Positions 36,592 to 50,284 are shown, counted from the first letter of the stretch. The stretch: DNA of 64,000 nucleotides from Pempheris klunzingeri (GCF_042242105.1 NC_092035.1:6282977-6346976); one strand, 5' to 3'. Program-made: numbers and translations. Notes: generated from the sequence alone by a model not told the origin.

Positions 36592-39355
36592 CTATAAGGA
36601 GAAATAGATGAAGAGAAAGAACCCGAGCGAGCAAATCACCACCAGTCCTATGTTCAGGATGATTTTGGTTCGTGGAGGTTCATGGAGAAGCTCATCCACA
36701 ATCTTCTCCTGTTCCTGGACTGTAATGGCCTGAGATTTGGACGACTTCTCCTGGAGGCCACAGATCCACTCTATAACCGTCATACACCTCCTATCCTCTA
36801 CTGCTCCTCCTCCAGAGCGGCCCTGCTCCTCCTCCACCACATCCCTCACTCCTATCGCCTCTCTCTCTTCTACCATTTTACGATCAGAGATCAGTGAGTG
36901 GCAACCATACTGGATTGGACAGTGGGTTTCTGTGTCACTTGCTGTGATAGCATGCCCATTGCTTGGTTGAGCATTTTCATGATTGGTCTCAATGCCATTA
37001 TGTTTGTTTGGATGGTCTCGATAATTTTCTTTATCAAGCAGACTGTCTCCATTTAGGATTGCATGATTTAGAGGCTTCAAAGCATTGATGTTTTCTCCAG
37101 CTTTCTCGAGTTGTTGCTGTTTCAACCTCTTTCTCTGGTTTAACCCCCACAGAGTAGTGGTTCTGATTTGTTGTTTTTTGGGTGGAGGAGTGCAGAGGCT
37201 CACAACCACAGTCACCAAAGCAGACACCCAAAACAATATAACTGCCACATACATGAAGTGAACATCTTTGATGAAAGATGGCCGTGTATCAGGCTCGTTG
37301 CAGTGCGGCTCGCGGTAAACAAATGCCAAGAGCAGGCGCAGTGCTCCTAGGGTAAACCCTATGATCCCACCCCAAAAGGCACCCTTCTCATTGCAGCGAT
37401 GCCACAAGACGCCAAGCAAGAAGATCGCAGCTATGGGTGGAGTCAGGTAATCTGATACTTCTTGGATGTAATAAAACATCTGGCCTCCTTGCATCTCAAT
37501 GATGACTGGCACCCACGCAATGCTGATGATCACCATGAAAACCACAAACAACCTGCCGACTACCAACAGCTCCCTGGATGACACCTGCTTTCGTAGCATC
37601 TTGTAAATATCCAGTGTGAATATGGTGCTCGCTGAGTTGAAGATGGAGTCCAAGTCACTCATCAGAGCTGCAATCATGACAGCCATCATCAAGCCACGGA
37701 GGCCGACGGGCATCACTGACATGACGAGCCGCGGATAAGCCATGTTGCTACAGCCAGCTGCAGAACCACACACTTCTGTGCAGTGCTCTGGGCTGATGCA
37801 CGCCAACTCATCAGCAAAGAAGACCCTGGAAATCATCCCTGGAATCATGTTGTTAAATAAATTAGTGATTCAGTGAGTCGGCGGTCAGGATTTTAAGTGT
37901 AAGTCACTAAAAAGGCAATTCATAGCTCTACCTGGGATGACAATGATGAACATGGGGAGGATTTTCAGGAAGCCAGCCATGATAGTAGAACCTTTCGCAT
38001 GGGCAATGTTCTTCGCTGCCAAAACCCGCTGGACAATCACTTGATCTGCACACCAGTACCTGGAACACACAGTGGGGACGTGTAGAGACAACTACTCCTC
38101 TTCAAAGTATCATGTTAGTAGTCCCAAACCTGGTTCTGGGGGCCCACTGCTTTGCATGTTTTAGATGTTTCACTGCTTCAACACACCTGATACACACCTG
38201 CTTGGTTATAAGTTGTCTGCAGAACTTGATGACGACATAATCAACATGTAAGGCATTTGCCCCCCAAGACCAGGATTTGAGAACACTGCATTAAACTACT
38301 ATGGTGAATATGGAACATGGTTTCGTTACAACCACTGGGCTTGTTAGCATGCTGACATTAGCCTTTCACTGAAAACAGTCAGTCTACTTGTAAGACGTGG
38401 ACATGTACCAAATAGAGGCTGGAGTCTGGCCAAGTAAGAAACCAAGCCAAGGCAGGTCTGGATCCATCGGGCCTCTAAGGATCTTAAGAGCATTTGGTTT
38501 CGGGTTGAGATGGTTGTGACACGATTCAGAATACGTCAGGTTGGGTGAAGACAGCAAGATTGCAGTGATGTTTGGTGTAGCCTGCATGTACTTGGTCCTC
38601 AGCCCTTAAAAAAGACATGCAGGACATGGTTTAGCAAATGTTATAGTATGTAAATTGTAATTTAATTCATTACATAGTATAAATGGTTCAGTGCACACAG
38701 GAGATAGATAAAAACCTTCAAGTCCTCCCACTTTGACGAGGCTGATGCCTGTAAGGCAGAGTGCTCCAGCGATCATTAGGAATGCCTGAACTGTATCCGT
38801 GTAGATGACAGTGGCCAGACCTCCAGTAATTGTCAGCAGAGCCGTCATAGCAATGAGGAAGATGATTGATAGATAGAGGTTCCACCCTAAGGATTCCTGA
38901 ATGAACAAGGCTCCAGCATAGAGATCCACGGACAACTTGGTGAAGATGTACAGGATTAGAGATAATGAAGCAAAATACACCTTGAGTCGCCTCCCGCCAA
39001 ACCGTTTGGACAGGTACTCTGGCGTGGTGTAGACGCCAGACTGAATGTACACAGGGATAAACATCCAGCCTAACAACTGAAGCAATAGTAGAGCATTTAA
39101 TTCCCATGCAGCCGCACAAAGCCCACTGGCAGCACTTGTTCCAGCTAGTCCAATGAAATGCTCACTTCCTATGTTGCTGACGAATAGAGATGCTCCTATG
39201 GCCGCCCAGTTCATGGAGCGACCAGCGAGGAAGTAGCCGCTCACTGTGCTTCGACTGGCTTTCCACATGGCAAATAAACCGATTGCTAGCACCAGGATAA
39301 AGTAGATTGCTACGATGATGATGTCTGCCGCTTCCATGGTAGCAGCAGTGGCCAT
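36592..39355 (-). CDS. slc5a3: Sodium/myo-inositol cotransporter, SMIT1 (SLC5A3) type
   Basis: Four coding exons, 38716-39355, 38409-38604, 37932-38059 and 36592-37838, join in phase to 736 residues (human SLC5A3 718). The family is the sodium/solute symporter fold with 14 membrane helices. Landmarks in order: [144 protein letters not shown] and [11 protein letters not shown], ending [14 protein letters not shown]. Sequence and C-terminus match SMIT1 rather than SMIT2 (SLC5A11). It imports the osmolyte myo-inositol with sodium across the plasma membrane. A second ATG at 39335-39337 also has good context; one at 39475 is weak. The three introns are unexpected, because the mammalian reading frame is in one exon. 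The fish paralogue suffix is not settled. Confidence 0.93.
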
Positions 39356-42086
39356 TTTTGAGCACTTTTGTCGTTCCTTTTTGAAGAGCAAATGTCTTTG
39401 CACTTTATTAGTTATGACTTCGATATAAAATGCAAGTGCTTGTAAAAACCGGAATTTCCACAGATTTAAGATCATAGATTTGAATGATTTTAGGACGTCA
39501 AACGTTGGCTATTCAGCTGGGTGACAAAGTCATCATATGCAGCCACACAGTCTGAGATAAAGATTCCTTGTCCCTTTGGCATTTGATTCTAAGAATATAT
39601 TGTAATCTGTTTTCCGAATTTTTGATCCTCCGCAGCTGACCTCAGCTTTGGGAACCAATGGAAGTTGTGGCTTGGCAGTTTACTAAACCGCAGTGCATTG
39701 TTGCTGGGTTTCGACGGAGGGAGCCAGAAAAAAATGGTCATCTGAATCCTGCAACAAACACAAATGTACAAAGAAAATTAATCTTATTATCATATTTACA
39801 ACGAAATATACAACTTCACTAACACTGATGACATCACTATGACTGAGGTTGTTGTCTTAGACTCGTCAAAACTCTTTAAGAGCCACCAAAGCCATCATGT
39901 TTTCACAGGCTGAGTTTTGCTCCACATGACGGGTAAACTCCAACCCCTGGCTATATCAAGATTCCTGCAAGCTGTGTAAACACACAAAAACGTGTTTGTT
40001 TTCTTTTCTGTCTTCCCTTTCTGATGCACCTGCACAGCAGAGCTTTTCACAAAGCCTACTATCTTTTCTGAGGGTAGAGGAACTTGGGAATGACAGCGTT
40101 TTCTGTGCCATTTCTGCCATGCTGTGCTTTAGTATGACAGACTCTTTAGAATGGCAGAACAGAAGTGCTTTTAAAGAGGAATGGATTGCTTAATGCTATC
40201 ATCCTGCAGATAATAACTGCCAGAACAGTTTTTAAGCCTTTTGAGGTAAATCCAAGTCAGGTCTCCAGTCACTGAAGACTCAGAATTAACATTGTTCAAC
40301 ACTGATAAGTTGGTGCTACATACAACTGTATTGTTGCATTATGTTATTTGACAATAGCTCTTTGGGTTGCAATATGGAAACCAATGAGATTTCTTTTTTA
40401 AAAATGTGTTTTTATGTTAATTTAATTAACAAAATTGGTTCTGCCTTGAAAGTAGAATTGGGGCTGGTGGATATTCAGTAGTTTAAATCAATTTACTGGT
40501 CATAAGGAGCACTGCTGATCCTGTGAAAACACTTCTACGATGTCCTCCATGGATCTAAAGGAGCTTCTAAGGAAAATAACCCTGATGATGTCATAGTGAT
40601 GTCAGGTATCACAGCTTGTAAACGACACATTTCTGAATTCTGCGTTACAAACTGAAGGTGTGGAATTTGAAAGGCACATGCAAGATACTAAATGTCTGAA
40701 TATCTCTTGTTTGAATTAACTAATGTGCTTTTGAAAGGTAAAGTCAGGGGGAATAGGGCAGGGCTGCAGGTCAACATTATTTTCATCATCAATTGATCAT
40801 TTGATCTAAAAAAAAATGAAAGAAAACAGTGTTGAATGCTCATCAACGTTTCTTATAACCCCAGGTAACATCTCCAAATGCTATTTCTAGCCTTTATACA
40901 GGACTGTAGTCTGAGGGTCCTGCATCAGGCTGGAGTGTGTGTTTGTTGCCCATGTTTGACCATGTTTGGTCTGTGGGACAAAGCTGGGTTTGACTTTATG
41001 AAAGTCAGCGCAAAACCAGAATCCCTCCCAACACCTTCAGTCCATTCACTTTATTTTAGCTCTGTGCAGGCGGCATTCAAATGTTTCAGTAGTGCAAACG
41101 ATTGGAAATGCAAGCATCAGTGGCAGAGAAGGAAAGGAGTCAATATTAGTTTAAAATAATTAGTACAAGACTAACTGTCTTCTTGAGGTAAATGTGAGGT
41201 AAACAGGTTTTGTCAGTTCCAACTTCAAGGTATCAGAATATTCCTGCTTTGAGAGTTTAATGGGGGTCCCTTCTTTTTTTTCTGAATGACTTTAAGGCCA
41301 CTTATTCTGGTTAATTACACCTCCGCTCATGTTGAAGTTGGGTAGAGCAGTGTTGGAACCATGGAGCTATGTTACACAAGGTCCCCAAACTTGAACCAAT
41401 ACATGATGGATAGAAGAATAAATGAAGATTAACATCTCAGGAGGAGTCAAATAATATCCATACCCAAGATTTAGTATGTCCCAATACATAGTAAGTCAAA
41501 TCCAATATAGAAAAATAATAAAAATAAAACACAGAAGAAGATACATCACACTGATTGAGCTGTTTGCAATTTGTAAGATACTTTTATGTGTGATACTCTT
41601 ATAATATCATAGTTCTCGCATATGCAGGTAGCTGTTATTTATGCTGGGTTAATTAATTGTGCTAAGTAATCAATTAAATATGATCTATGTGGTATTCTTA
41701 TAATTCTACACAGTAGTCACACAGTGAAAATAGAACTATAATAAGGTGTTTATCTATTATTATTGTAATACTTAATACAGGGACTCAAAATTAGAATAAA
41801 AAGACCAATTTTACAGTTGGTTGGCTATGAAGTTTTCAGTCTCCTATAATATTCCTTTTGCTATAAATTCCAATACTGGACTAATACTTTCTAATTGCAC
41901 GGTACAACTTTTCTATATATATATATATATGTATATATATCCAAATAATATAGTTTTAAGTACTATTATCTTTATAGAAAATTATTTTTAAACCCTCCTA
42001 AACAGTCCCGTTTAAAAAGTCATTGCGGTATCACAGACTGTTTAAGAAACACTTTAAATAACATCAGTGTTACCTGCTGATATGCT
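39356..42086. other. Upstream of the slc5a3-like gene, no coding exon seen
   Basis: The minus-strand promoter and any non-coding first exon must lie here, but I cannot place them. No convincing tonicity-response element (YGGAANNNYNY) was found in a partial scan. The DNA is AT-rich, with a short TA-rich run near 41918-41940. Confidence 0.4.
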
Positions 42087-42315
42087 ATTGTTCCTGCGTG
42101 CCGTCTCCCGGTTTGTCTGCTGAAGGTTTGAGCCCGGCCGGGACTGGTGATGCCTTCACGGCCGTCAGCCTATTAACGGGGAGCGAGCCTCCGCCCACAG
42201 CAGTCGCATCACCACCTGGCGATGAGGCGGTGGGGGGGGAAGATGGAAATGATGATGTTCCAGTTGTCTGCTGAGTCAGTGGAATGTCTAATTGAGCAGC
42301 CATCATCTTTAACAT
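42087..42315 (-). CDS. Unassigned GC-rich 76-codon frame, possible exon
   Basis: The minus strand reads MLKMMAAQLDIPLTQQ, then a Ser/Pro/Ala/Gly-rich stretch, and stops at TAG. It is markedly GC-richer than the DNA on either side, which is unusual here and exon-like. A possible weak acceptor (TATGTAG) lies just before it, so it could be a terminal exon with upstream exons beyond 42.3 kb, or a short independent frame. I recognise no domain and no family. It may also be chance coding potential in a GC-rich island near the slc5a3-like promoter. Confidence 0.25.
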
Positions 42316-43239
42316 TATACCATCCTACATATTTTACATGAAGATATGGTCTTATAACAGATTATGGTAGTGTTTTTATAAATCATAGTGAATAATAGAA
42401 GTGACAATAGGACTAGAAATTGATATTACAAAGATATATTTTAGATTTAAAGACTTAAAAATATATGTTAATTGAAAAAAGAAAAAGAATTGCTGTTTAG
42501 GATCCAAATTCAGACACAGAGGCAGAGAAATAAAATACTTTGAAGCACTTTAGAGAGAAAAGATGGACTGGAGCACTATCAAGCAGACAGAAATGTCGAG
42601 GTGGATGCTTGTGACTTGAGAGATAGTTTTATTGAGTGCTTCCTCCCCCCCTAGGAATTAGTAGTAGAATAAAGGCCCTAAAACATTTCACAACATGATT
42701 GTTAGATACAAGCAAAAGAAAGAAAAAGAGAGAAATGCATCTCAGTTTGATTAGATGACACGAGGGAGCCACTCTTAAATATGAATCTACAGCAGGTAGC
42801 TGGTTAGCTCATCTTAGCTTAGCTTAGCATAAAAACTGGAAACAAGGAAAACAACTAGCCTGTAAGTAATTCAGTTTTAATCATCTTACTCATTAAGTTG
42901 CAACGGTCAGAGCATAATTAAGCAAATGTACTTTTTTCGCTTTGGCAATGACAACATGTATATATAATGTCCTCTACATTCAAGAAAAATATCCAAAAGT
43001 AGTGTTCATCAATGCTTCCTGATAAAAAAAGTTCTATTATTTGCATTTTCAGTCAAGTCTTAATCATCCCAGTCATGAACTCTACGCTTTATGTTGTGTT
43101 TCACTCTATTAGTTTGAGTACACAGCTTGATCAGCAGACCAAAGGTCCTGATGTTTTGTTTTTAAGAACTACAGGTTGCACATTTTCCACTTAGTTGGAA
43201 CTCACGTGCATCCATTACATACACACATATGTATGGATG
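42316..43239. other. Intergenic, with a dispersed repeat scrap
   Basis: No gene is seen. At about 42795-42860 the string TTAGCTTAGCATAAAAACTGGAAAC matches in style a fish repeat I recognise from many genomes (TAGCTTAGCATAAAGACTGG type). Confidence 0.4.
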
Positions 43240-43264
43240 CACACACACACACACACACACACAC
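43240..43264. repeat. (CA)n microsatellite
   Basis: An uninterrupted CA run of about 12 units. Confidence 0.95.
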
Positions 43265-43589
43265 TAATGCACAACACACACAAACACTGACAGACACTTC
43301 CACTGTTACTTATAAACCCGCCTGCTCACACAATGTTTGGGTCATGAGAACGTGGACACTGCCTGACTTGCCTCTGTGTGTCTGCATGTGTATAGTTTTT
43401 TCACGTTTGTGTGGTTTAAAAGCATACATGCAAACTTGCCGCGTGAATGCAGGCAAAATATCTTGTTTTAGTGTTTGTGTGTGTATTGACCATGACCACC
43501 TTATTACCCATTACCAAGGAAGGTGTGACCTTTTGTGCTACTTTCTGCACACACACCATGATTTTGCATTTTCCATAAACTACAAGCCA

Positions 43590-43950
43590 TAAACTTGTAC
43601 AACGTTTTGTTAACGTCCTCCTCTGTGGAGTCCAGGGAGCAGTCCAGGACAGAAGCGGCCCTCCTGACCGGTCTGTTGCATAGAGGACTACAGACGCCAC
43701 CGCAGAGTCATAAAATGTCCGGAGCAGAGTCCTGCACTTTGGCCCTTCTTGTACAGGACGTCTGTGTTGTGTGAACACCCAGGTTTTTGAAGGTCTCCAC
43801 AGTCTCAGTCTCAGTCTCTGTCTCTGTCCAGTCCCTGGGTGTTCACCAGTGCAGTCTGGGGTGTCTTGCTGGTGCTGAGCTGAAGATGGTTTAGCTCACA
43901 CCAGTCAACGAAGTTGGTGACGAAGTTGGTGACGGCTATACTCAGTTTAC
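43590..43950 (-). mobile_element. Degraded non-LTR retrotransposon fragment
   Basis: On the minus strand the frame reads CRTLLRTFYDSAVASVVLYA, close to the TFYDSVVASAIFYA segment near the C-terminal part of fish non-LTR reverse transcriptases. Further upstream on that strand, around 43770-43940, lie scrambled remains of the preceding region (HTQGL, WCEL-like). Frames change several times and no catalytic motif remains. It belongs to the same broad class as the fragment at 3.0-3.5 kb but is inverted. Confidence 0.6.
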
Positions 43951-45660
43951 AATATTGTGCAAGTGGTACGTTCATTTAAAGACTGCGGCTCTCTTCAGCT
44001 CAGTGGTCGTGTGCTTCATGCAGGGTAACTCATGACAGTCTATTTCTGAGCCATGAATTAAATTTTCACAGAGCTTTTTCCCTGCAAGTTCTGCTATTTT
44101 TAGCCAAAGCGGACGACTCCGGCCATGTGTGGTGTGCGCGCTTGCGTAGGTAGGCAGGGAGAATTTATGACTTTTTAAGTTTAGTTCAGCAGAATCAAAT
44201 GAGTTTTCTTAGACCTAGCATCATCCTGGCACTTACAGGAACTGCAGTTAAAGACGGTTCAGCTGTTACAGCTGTTACACCTGAATAAGCTGATATGATG
44301 AGTCTCTTCAGTGGCCATATTAGCAGTTCTGAACAACAGACCTGGGACTATCTCAACAGTGGTAATAATTAGCCAGAATTACTGCGTTGTTTCTGACTGG
44401 GGATCCTCTCATCTGATTGTTTTAACAGCAAATTGCTGCTGTTGCTCTATTCAGCAACTAGGTGATGCTATTGCACATCAATCTAAGCAGCACTATTGTG
44501 CTATTGAAAGACACAGAACCAGCTGCTGTAGTAACATTTCACCGACCCGTAGGGGAATGCTGGTGTCACGTAGAAATATAAAAGAACATAAACATGGATT
44601 CGTCTTCATTATTCTTCCTCTGCATTTAAAAGCACGCGCCCATCCATCTGTACAGCAAATGCACATGCAAAAATTCCCAAAAGTGCATGCAGAGAGAAAG
44701 AGGAGGTTTGTATCCGACTCACTCACTCTCCTTCATAGTGGCAACGTGATCTGCAACATTACATAATCACTCTACCAGTCTCCATTTATTCTAAATGTCT
44801 TCTTTTTTTCTCACCAAGCACCAGGTGGTCCACTTTTTGGAGTAGCCTAGTTTTTCGTTGTCGTTTTGAGCAACTGCTTTTCCACAAATCCACCCCCAGT
44901 TGGTGCAGAGGCCATCAGCGACACTTGCTAACTCCTCTGACTACTTCTTTTAAGTGAGATTTCGAGCTTCTTCTGCTTTTATTATTCTGAAGTCACACTC
45001 ACATTTTCTTTTTCCCCAAAGTCTCGGTGGTATGAAGTTACAATTCACCTGGTTTCCATTAGCCAGGCTGTTACTAGTACACCTATCAAGCCTCTGCTCC
45101 TAACACAGCAGCTCAGTGTAAAAGGATAGTGGTGGTCTTGATTTCAGACAGAAGTAAACCAAAGCTGAGGTTGCTGGACTGTTAACTTCCCCAAACAACG
45201 CAAACCAAGAAAAAAGAGGGAATAATGCTCACTCAAAACAGGCAGCTTTTCAAGCTGGTGTCAAACTTGGCTTGGCAGGTGAAGAACCACCAAACCAGTT
45301 CCGTTTGTTACGTGACATTTCCACAACAAAGACAATGTGGGTCCTCACCGCACCGTGCATCAGGCAATACTGAGGGCCTGCTGCTTCGAACCGGAGAGAG
45401 AGGATGTCCTCTACACTAGAGGATGAGCCGAGGCTTGTTCTGAAGCACACACCATATGATCTTCTGTGAGGGCCTGTAAAGTTGGAGAATGTCAGGAAGC
45501 ATTGAAGCTGTTTTGATCTTAACTGAATCCCTAACAGCAGCTTGTGTCCCCCTGACCATTCTGTGGACCACTGACTGCTGTTTAAAGTCTAAGACTGTAG
45601 ATGGCGCCAGTCTCCACTGAACAAACAACACCATTGGCTCAATGCCCCCTGAAATGCCAG
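43951..45660. other. Intergenic, no gene recognised
   Basis: A 151-codon plus-strand frame at 44311-44766 and a 72-codon minus frame at 45416-45634 have no recognisable domain and no splice support. Confidence 0.4.
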
Positions 45661-45719
45661 TTCTACCTTTATTATTAATCTAATTATATAATTTAATTAT
45701 TTGCTTGATTATTATTTGA

Positions 45720-46712
45720 TTTACAAAATGAAAAGTGAACAAACACAAAAACTTTAAAAATCTAAATCAAATATTTGGTGTGACCACCCATCAATTCTTC
45801 CAGGTACGCTGTCATAAAGTCAGGGATTTTGTAGGATCATAGTCAGGTGTAGGATTAAATCATTTAAACCACAGGTGCTGATGATCACTTTCATATGTCG
45901 GCTGAAACACAGAAACAGCTGTAGGAGGCTTAAAACTGGGGGAGGAACAGCCAGACTTTGCTACCAAGGTGAGGTTGTGGAAGAGGGTTTCATGTCACAG
46001 GTCAGACACCATGGCTAGACTGAGCACAGCAACAAGCAGACTGGGGTTTTAAGAGGTGCTGTTCAAGCTCTCTTGAAGAAGCACAAAGAAACAGGCAACA
46101 ATGATGACCGTAGATGTAATGGTCATCCAAGGAGATTTAGTGCAGCAGATGAAGTGTTAACTTCCCTTCGAAATCGGAAGATGTCCAGCAGTAACCAGTG
46201 GGACCAGGTACACCCATCTACTGTCTGGAGAAGTCTGGCCAGAAGTGGTCCTCATGGAAGAACTGCGGCCAAAAAGCCAAACCTCCGACGTGGAAACTTG
46301 GCCAAGTGACTCAACTATGCACAAAAACATGGGAACTGAAAAATGGCAGCAGGAGCTCTGACATGAGCATGATGGAGGTTCCTTGCAAAGAAGAACCCCC
46401 CCCCACAGAGCCCTGATCTCAACATCATCCAGTCTGTCTGGGATCACATGAAGAGACAGAAGGATCTGAGGCAGCCGACATCCGCAAGCGATCTGTGGTT
46501 AGTGCTCCAAGATGTTTTGAAGGCAAATATTGATTTGATTTAGATTTTTCTTCTGTTCTTCTTCTGTTCTTCTGTTATGTTCTTCTTCTGTTCGCCCACT
46601 TTGCACTTTGTAAATTGATAAAAATAAATAATTAAATGTTATATTTTTGAAAGCATTCTGACTTTACAGCATGTCTTCACACCTGCCTAAGGCTTTTGCA
46701 CAGTACTGTCTG
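45720..46712 (+). mobile_element. Tc1/mariner-type transposon relic
   Basis: The right end, 46655-46712, has the typical fish Tc1 terminus: TTCTGACTTTACAGCATG, then ACACCTGCCTAAGG and TTTTGCACAGTACTG. Inside, LKKHKETGNNDDRRCNGHPRRFSAADE (about 46070-46160) matches the Tc1 helix-turn-helix linker. DLNIIQSVWDHMKRQ (about 46410-46455) matches the C-terminal DLNPIEHLW region. The catalytic D-D-E core between them is deleted and the matching left terminal repeat is not visible. It cannot encode transposase. Confidence 0.8.
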
Positions 46713-49700
46713 TACTGTAGATTATACTGTATTGTTTTTGAGTATGAAAAGGATTAGACTCAGATAATTAATGCGAATATTAATTGCAGATCCCTTAATC
46801 ATTGCTGTAAAATGTTTTTCTGCTATCCCCACTCCTCTTTAAACTTGAAATCTCTCCTCACAAAGACTGAGAAAGAGAAGTGAGGCTCTTTTCTCTACCA
46901 ATCAAATATTAATAGACCATTTTTCTGGTGACTTGAAATTTCAAGAACCCACTATGTCAATCAAATACACAAACGGGTATCCCCGCTGAGGAAAACCAAA
47001 ACATCAGATAAAAGACAGTTTTTACAGACTATATTTAATCTCATCCTGCAGCATCCCTGCGAGTCCGTAACGCTTCTGCATTCCTGCGTTCAGCTGATTG
47101 ACAGACAGAGACAAACATGACTTTTTGGCTTTATAACACTATTTTGAGGCTGAAGACTTTATTTTTCCAGAGGGAAAAGTAACATCACCAGAAATAAAAA
47201 TCCACAATCACCCACATACATCCTTAATAACAAAAATACAAGGACTGTGCCAGGGCGTGAAAGGTAATTGAAAGAAAATAATCTTGAACAAGGATCAAAA
47301 GATATTCATGTATTCCTCTTTAAAGAAACTGTCTTGTTTACTCACCAAAACTCTATAGAAAATACGTGACATTTTATATTATATATTGGAGAAAGCTGAG
47401 GTAGACACGAGGCAGGCGTGGACCCACAAGCAGGGTTACAAAGAAGGTTTATTAACAAAAGAAGAAGAAACCAAACCACAACACAACCATGACAAAATCC
47501 TCAGTTTGAAGGTCATAGTTTGTGTTTTTAGTGGTGTAAACTGCAACAGATGCTCACACGCTCCACCTTCTGATTCTCTTTCGTGCCCACAGCCTATGAA
47601 TGGCATGTTTACGGAGGTATGGGTTGTGTTGTTGACATCATTTTTAAATATTGCTGTTACACAGTTGCCATTCTCAAATTCAGCAGATGTCCTGTGGAAA
47701 TATGAGTTTGTGTGATATTGTTACTGTGATGGCTGAACCTTTTATATGTTGTTTCATTTGTTATGCATACATGAGCATAGGTGACTCTCTCATAGGTTAA
47801 TCTGGGAATTAAATAATATCTAATAATAATATCTAACTCTTGTTAATGTGGTCAAATCAGCAGTTCATAGGGGGTCAGTGGAGATTTCTGGCTCCACTAT
47901 GTCACATCTTTGTGTGAATCTATGGGATGGAAACGGGGGTTTACTCCGCACCACAGAGGAGAAGAGGGAGGAAAGTGGGGAGGGCGCTATTCTTCTAACA
48001 CAAACAGAGCTTAGGCTTTCAGAGTTGCTGGCGATGGCAGATGGCGGAAGGAATGAAAGGCAGATGGAAAAAGCACTTCCAACATGTTTATCATCGTCAA
48101 GAAGCGTGTATGGTGTGTGTGTGTGCGTGTGTGTGTGATTCCCTCAGGGTTAATGAAAAAAATGATTGAATTTTGAGAAACACTAGCACCAGAGTGCTGT
48201 AGAAAGAGGCTACGCGTTGTGTCGTATGTTTATTTATCTTAAATATGCTTTTTCTCTGCATGAATAAAGGTTTGGTGAGTCTTTGCAGAGCCCTATAGTG
48301 CTGTGTAGTTTTCATATACAGGCCAGTTTATCTAAATGCTATAATTTATTTGTATATTGTGTAAAATTGCTCAGGAATCAGTTTAACTGTGTTTCATTAG
48401 CAAAATATTGATGAAATATTCAATTCTAAAAGCTCTTGAGATGCAGTTATAAGCTTTGCTAGTAAGTGGAGCTTGATTTAAAATGTTTTTTTTTTTTTAA
48501 TTTTGATCAGTTTTCCCTCATAATAAAGTGGTGGCAACCAAAATGTGATGAAGTAGACAATGAGATCTATGGATGGATAACTGCTAAGCTACAGTGGGAA
48601 CTCAATCCCTGCAATATTGAATGCATATGTACAGTCTGATGTTGTCATGGTAAAACATATATGCCCACAGCTGTTGCCACGGCAAAATGTGCGTGTGAGA
48701 GTGCAGGGAAGCGGCTGAGAAACTTTTCGGAGACACACATGACTTTGGCACATGTGTGTTTGGCACACATGGCCTCAGCAAACACACCCTGACAGCATAA
48801 GGCAGAAAGAGTGGGACATTTCACCGATGGACACATCAAATCATTTGCTGTAAATGTCTGCAGCATCAGCAGCTACAGAGGATATAACTATTTCCTAACA
48901 TGTATAAGAGCACAAATCTGCTTAGAGATAACAGAAAAACATGCTTCTCATACATCCAGATGAGAATCATCAGAGCTGAACTGCTAATAGCTAATTATGC
49001 TTACTTTTAATGGTGCAGTGGGAAGGTGAGTGTCAGATTTAAAGTGGAAAGAACACCTTTCACATCAAGGTTCCTACAAAGATACCGCTAATCTTTAGCT
49101 GACTGGTCTCCGACAGACACGCACCACATGTTTATGGTCATAGTAACCTTGATTCAAGACAAATATTCAGCTGAATGGGACGTTCAACTGAGAGCGGTGA
49201 ATCACGGTGGGGAGATTAGCACAGTTATGATAACACTGCGCTCGCCAAAACAATTATAGAGATCTGGGAGCACAAGAGGTTCAAGAAACCCAGGCTGTCA
49301 GATTATCTTAACCACATTATTTGACTACTTGACGTGACTGGGCCTTCAGACTGACAGAATACATAGGATAGAAGAAAGGTGTGGTATTGTGGCATTACTT
49401 GCTATCTCTTTAAATTCTTTTCCACTTCTGTGGGACTAGATTCGTTCAGATTTCCACCCAGTGTAAAGTCACAGAGAAACACAAGAAATCCCGACAGAGA
49501 GAGAGAGAGAGAGAAAACAACAACAGGCTGCAATCTAACCTTTCTGTCTTTCTTTCTGAAGTTGGTTCATTTTTTGATTGTTCCTTCTCTCAGTCATTTC
49601 AAATGAGGGCCTCTTATTGTCTGGGGGACATCTGATCCTAACACACACACAAGACACACTCACAAACATGCTGACACTGAATGCTTGCTCAGCTCTTTTA

Positions 49701-50284
49701 AGAAGGAGAGAAGGAACTTGACAGATGAATGAGGAGGAATAAACCCTCTACCCCCCCTGTCTCCCTCTCTCTTTCTTTGTTCCTTTCATTCTTTGAAGTA
49801 CCAACTGATGCAGTGAACCAGTGCCCATAGCTCTTATGTAACTTTTAAGAATGTGTGGTTACTTGGTAATATTTTTCTTAAAAGGGCATTGTGATTCATT
49901 AAAAGTACATTATTGGTCAAATACATAATTGAAGGTGGGATGTTGAGATGCAATTCACATTACTAAGATTGCCAACAAAGAATGAGCCCATGAGGGCCAA
50001 CCCTACAGAGTGGTGTATTAACTCACAACTCAGGTCCTTCCTACTACAAATGTAAACCCATGTTAACATTACTTTATATTTATTCCCACAAGTGCACTAT
50101 AACAGGATGGAAAAACAGAAGGTGTATCCCTCCCACACAAACTTAAAGTGTGATAATTGTAACAGTACAAGAGTTTTACTTTTAAAAACGAGTCCTTAGT
50201 AAGTGCGAGCATGAGGTGTTAAAGTCTTGTCTGCAGTGGGTGGGTTTTCATTCACACATGAGGAATCTAAGTAGTGGGAAAGAA
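46713..50284. other. Gene-poor DNA
   Basis: No exon is recognised. Contents are homopolymers, a short (GA)n run near 49495-49514, and a GT-rich patch near 48113-48137. At 47395-47470 the wording (GGAGAAAGC..., GGCAGGCGTGG, AAGGTTTATTAACAAA) resembles an LTR-element edge, but this is too weak to call. Confidence 0.4.

Noticed and set aside
36682-36970. Plus-strand frames of 71-77 codons
   Set aside because: Antisense shadows of the last exon of the slc5a3-like gene.
39475-39475. Upstream in-frame ATG that would add 40 residues to the slc5a3-like protein
   Set aside because: Poor context, and the extra sequence does not resemble any SLC5 N-terminus. The ATG at 39355 fits the family length better.
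44311-44766. 151-codon plus-strand frame
   Set aside because: The longest frame in its region, but with no family resemblance, weak start context and a composition like the flanks.
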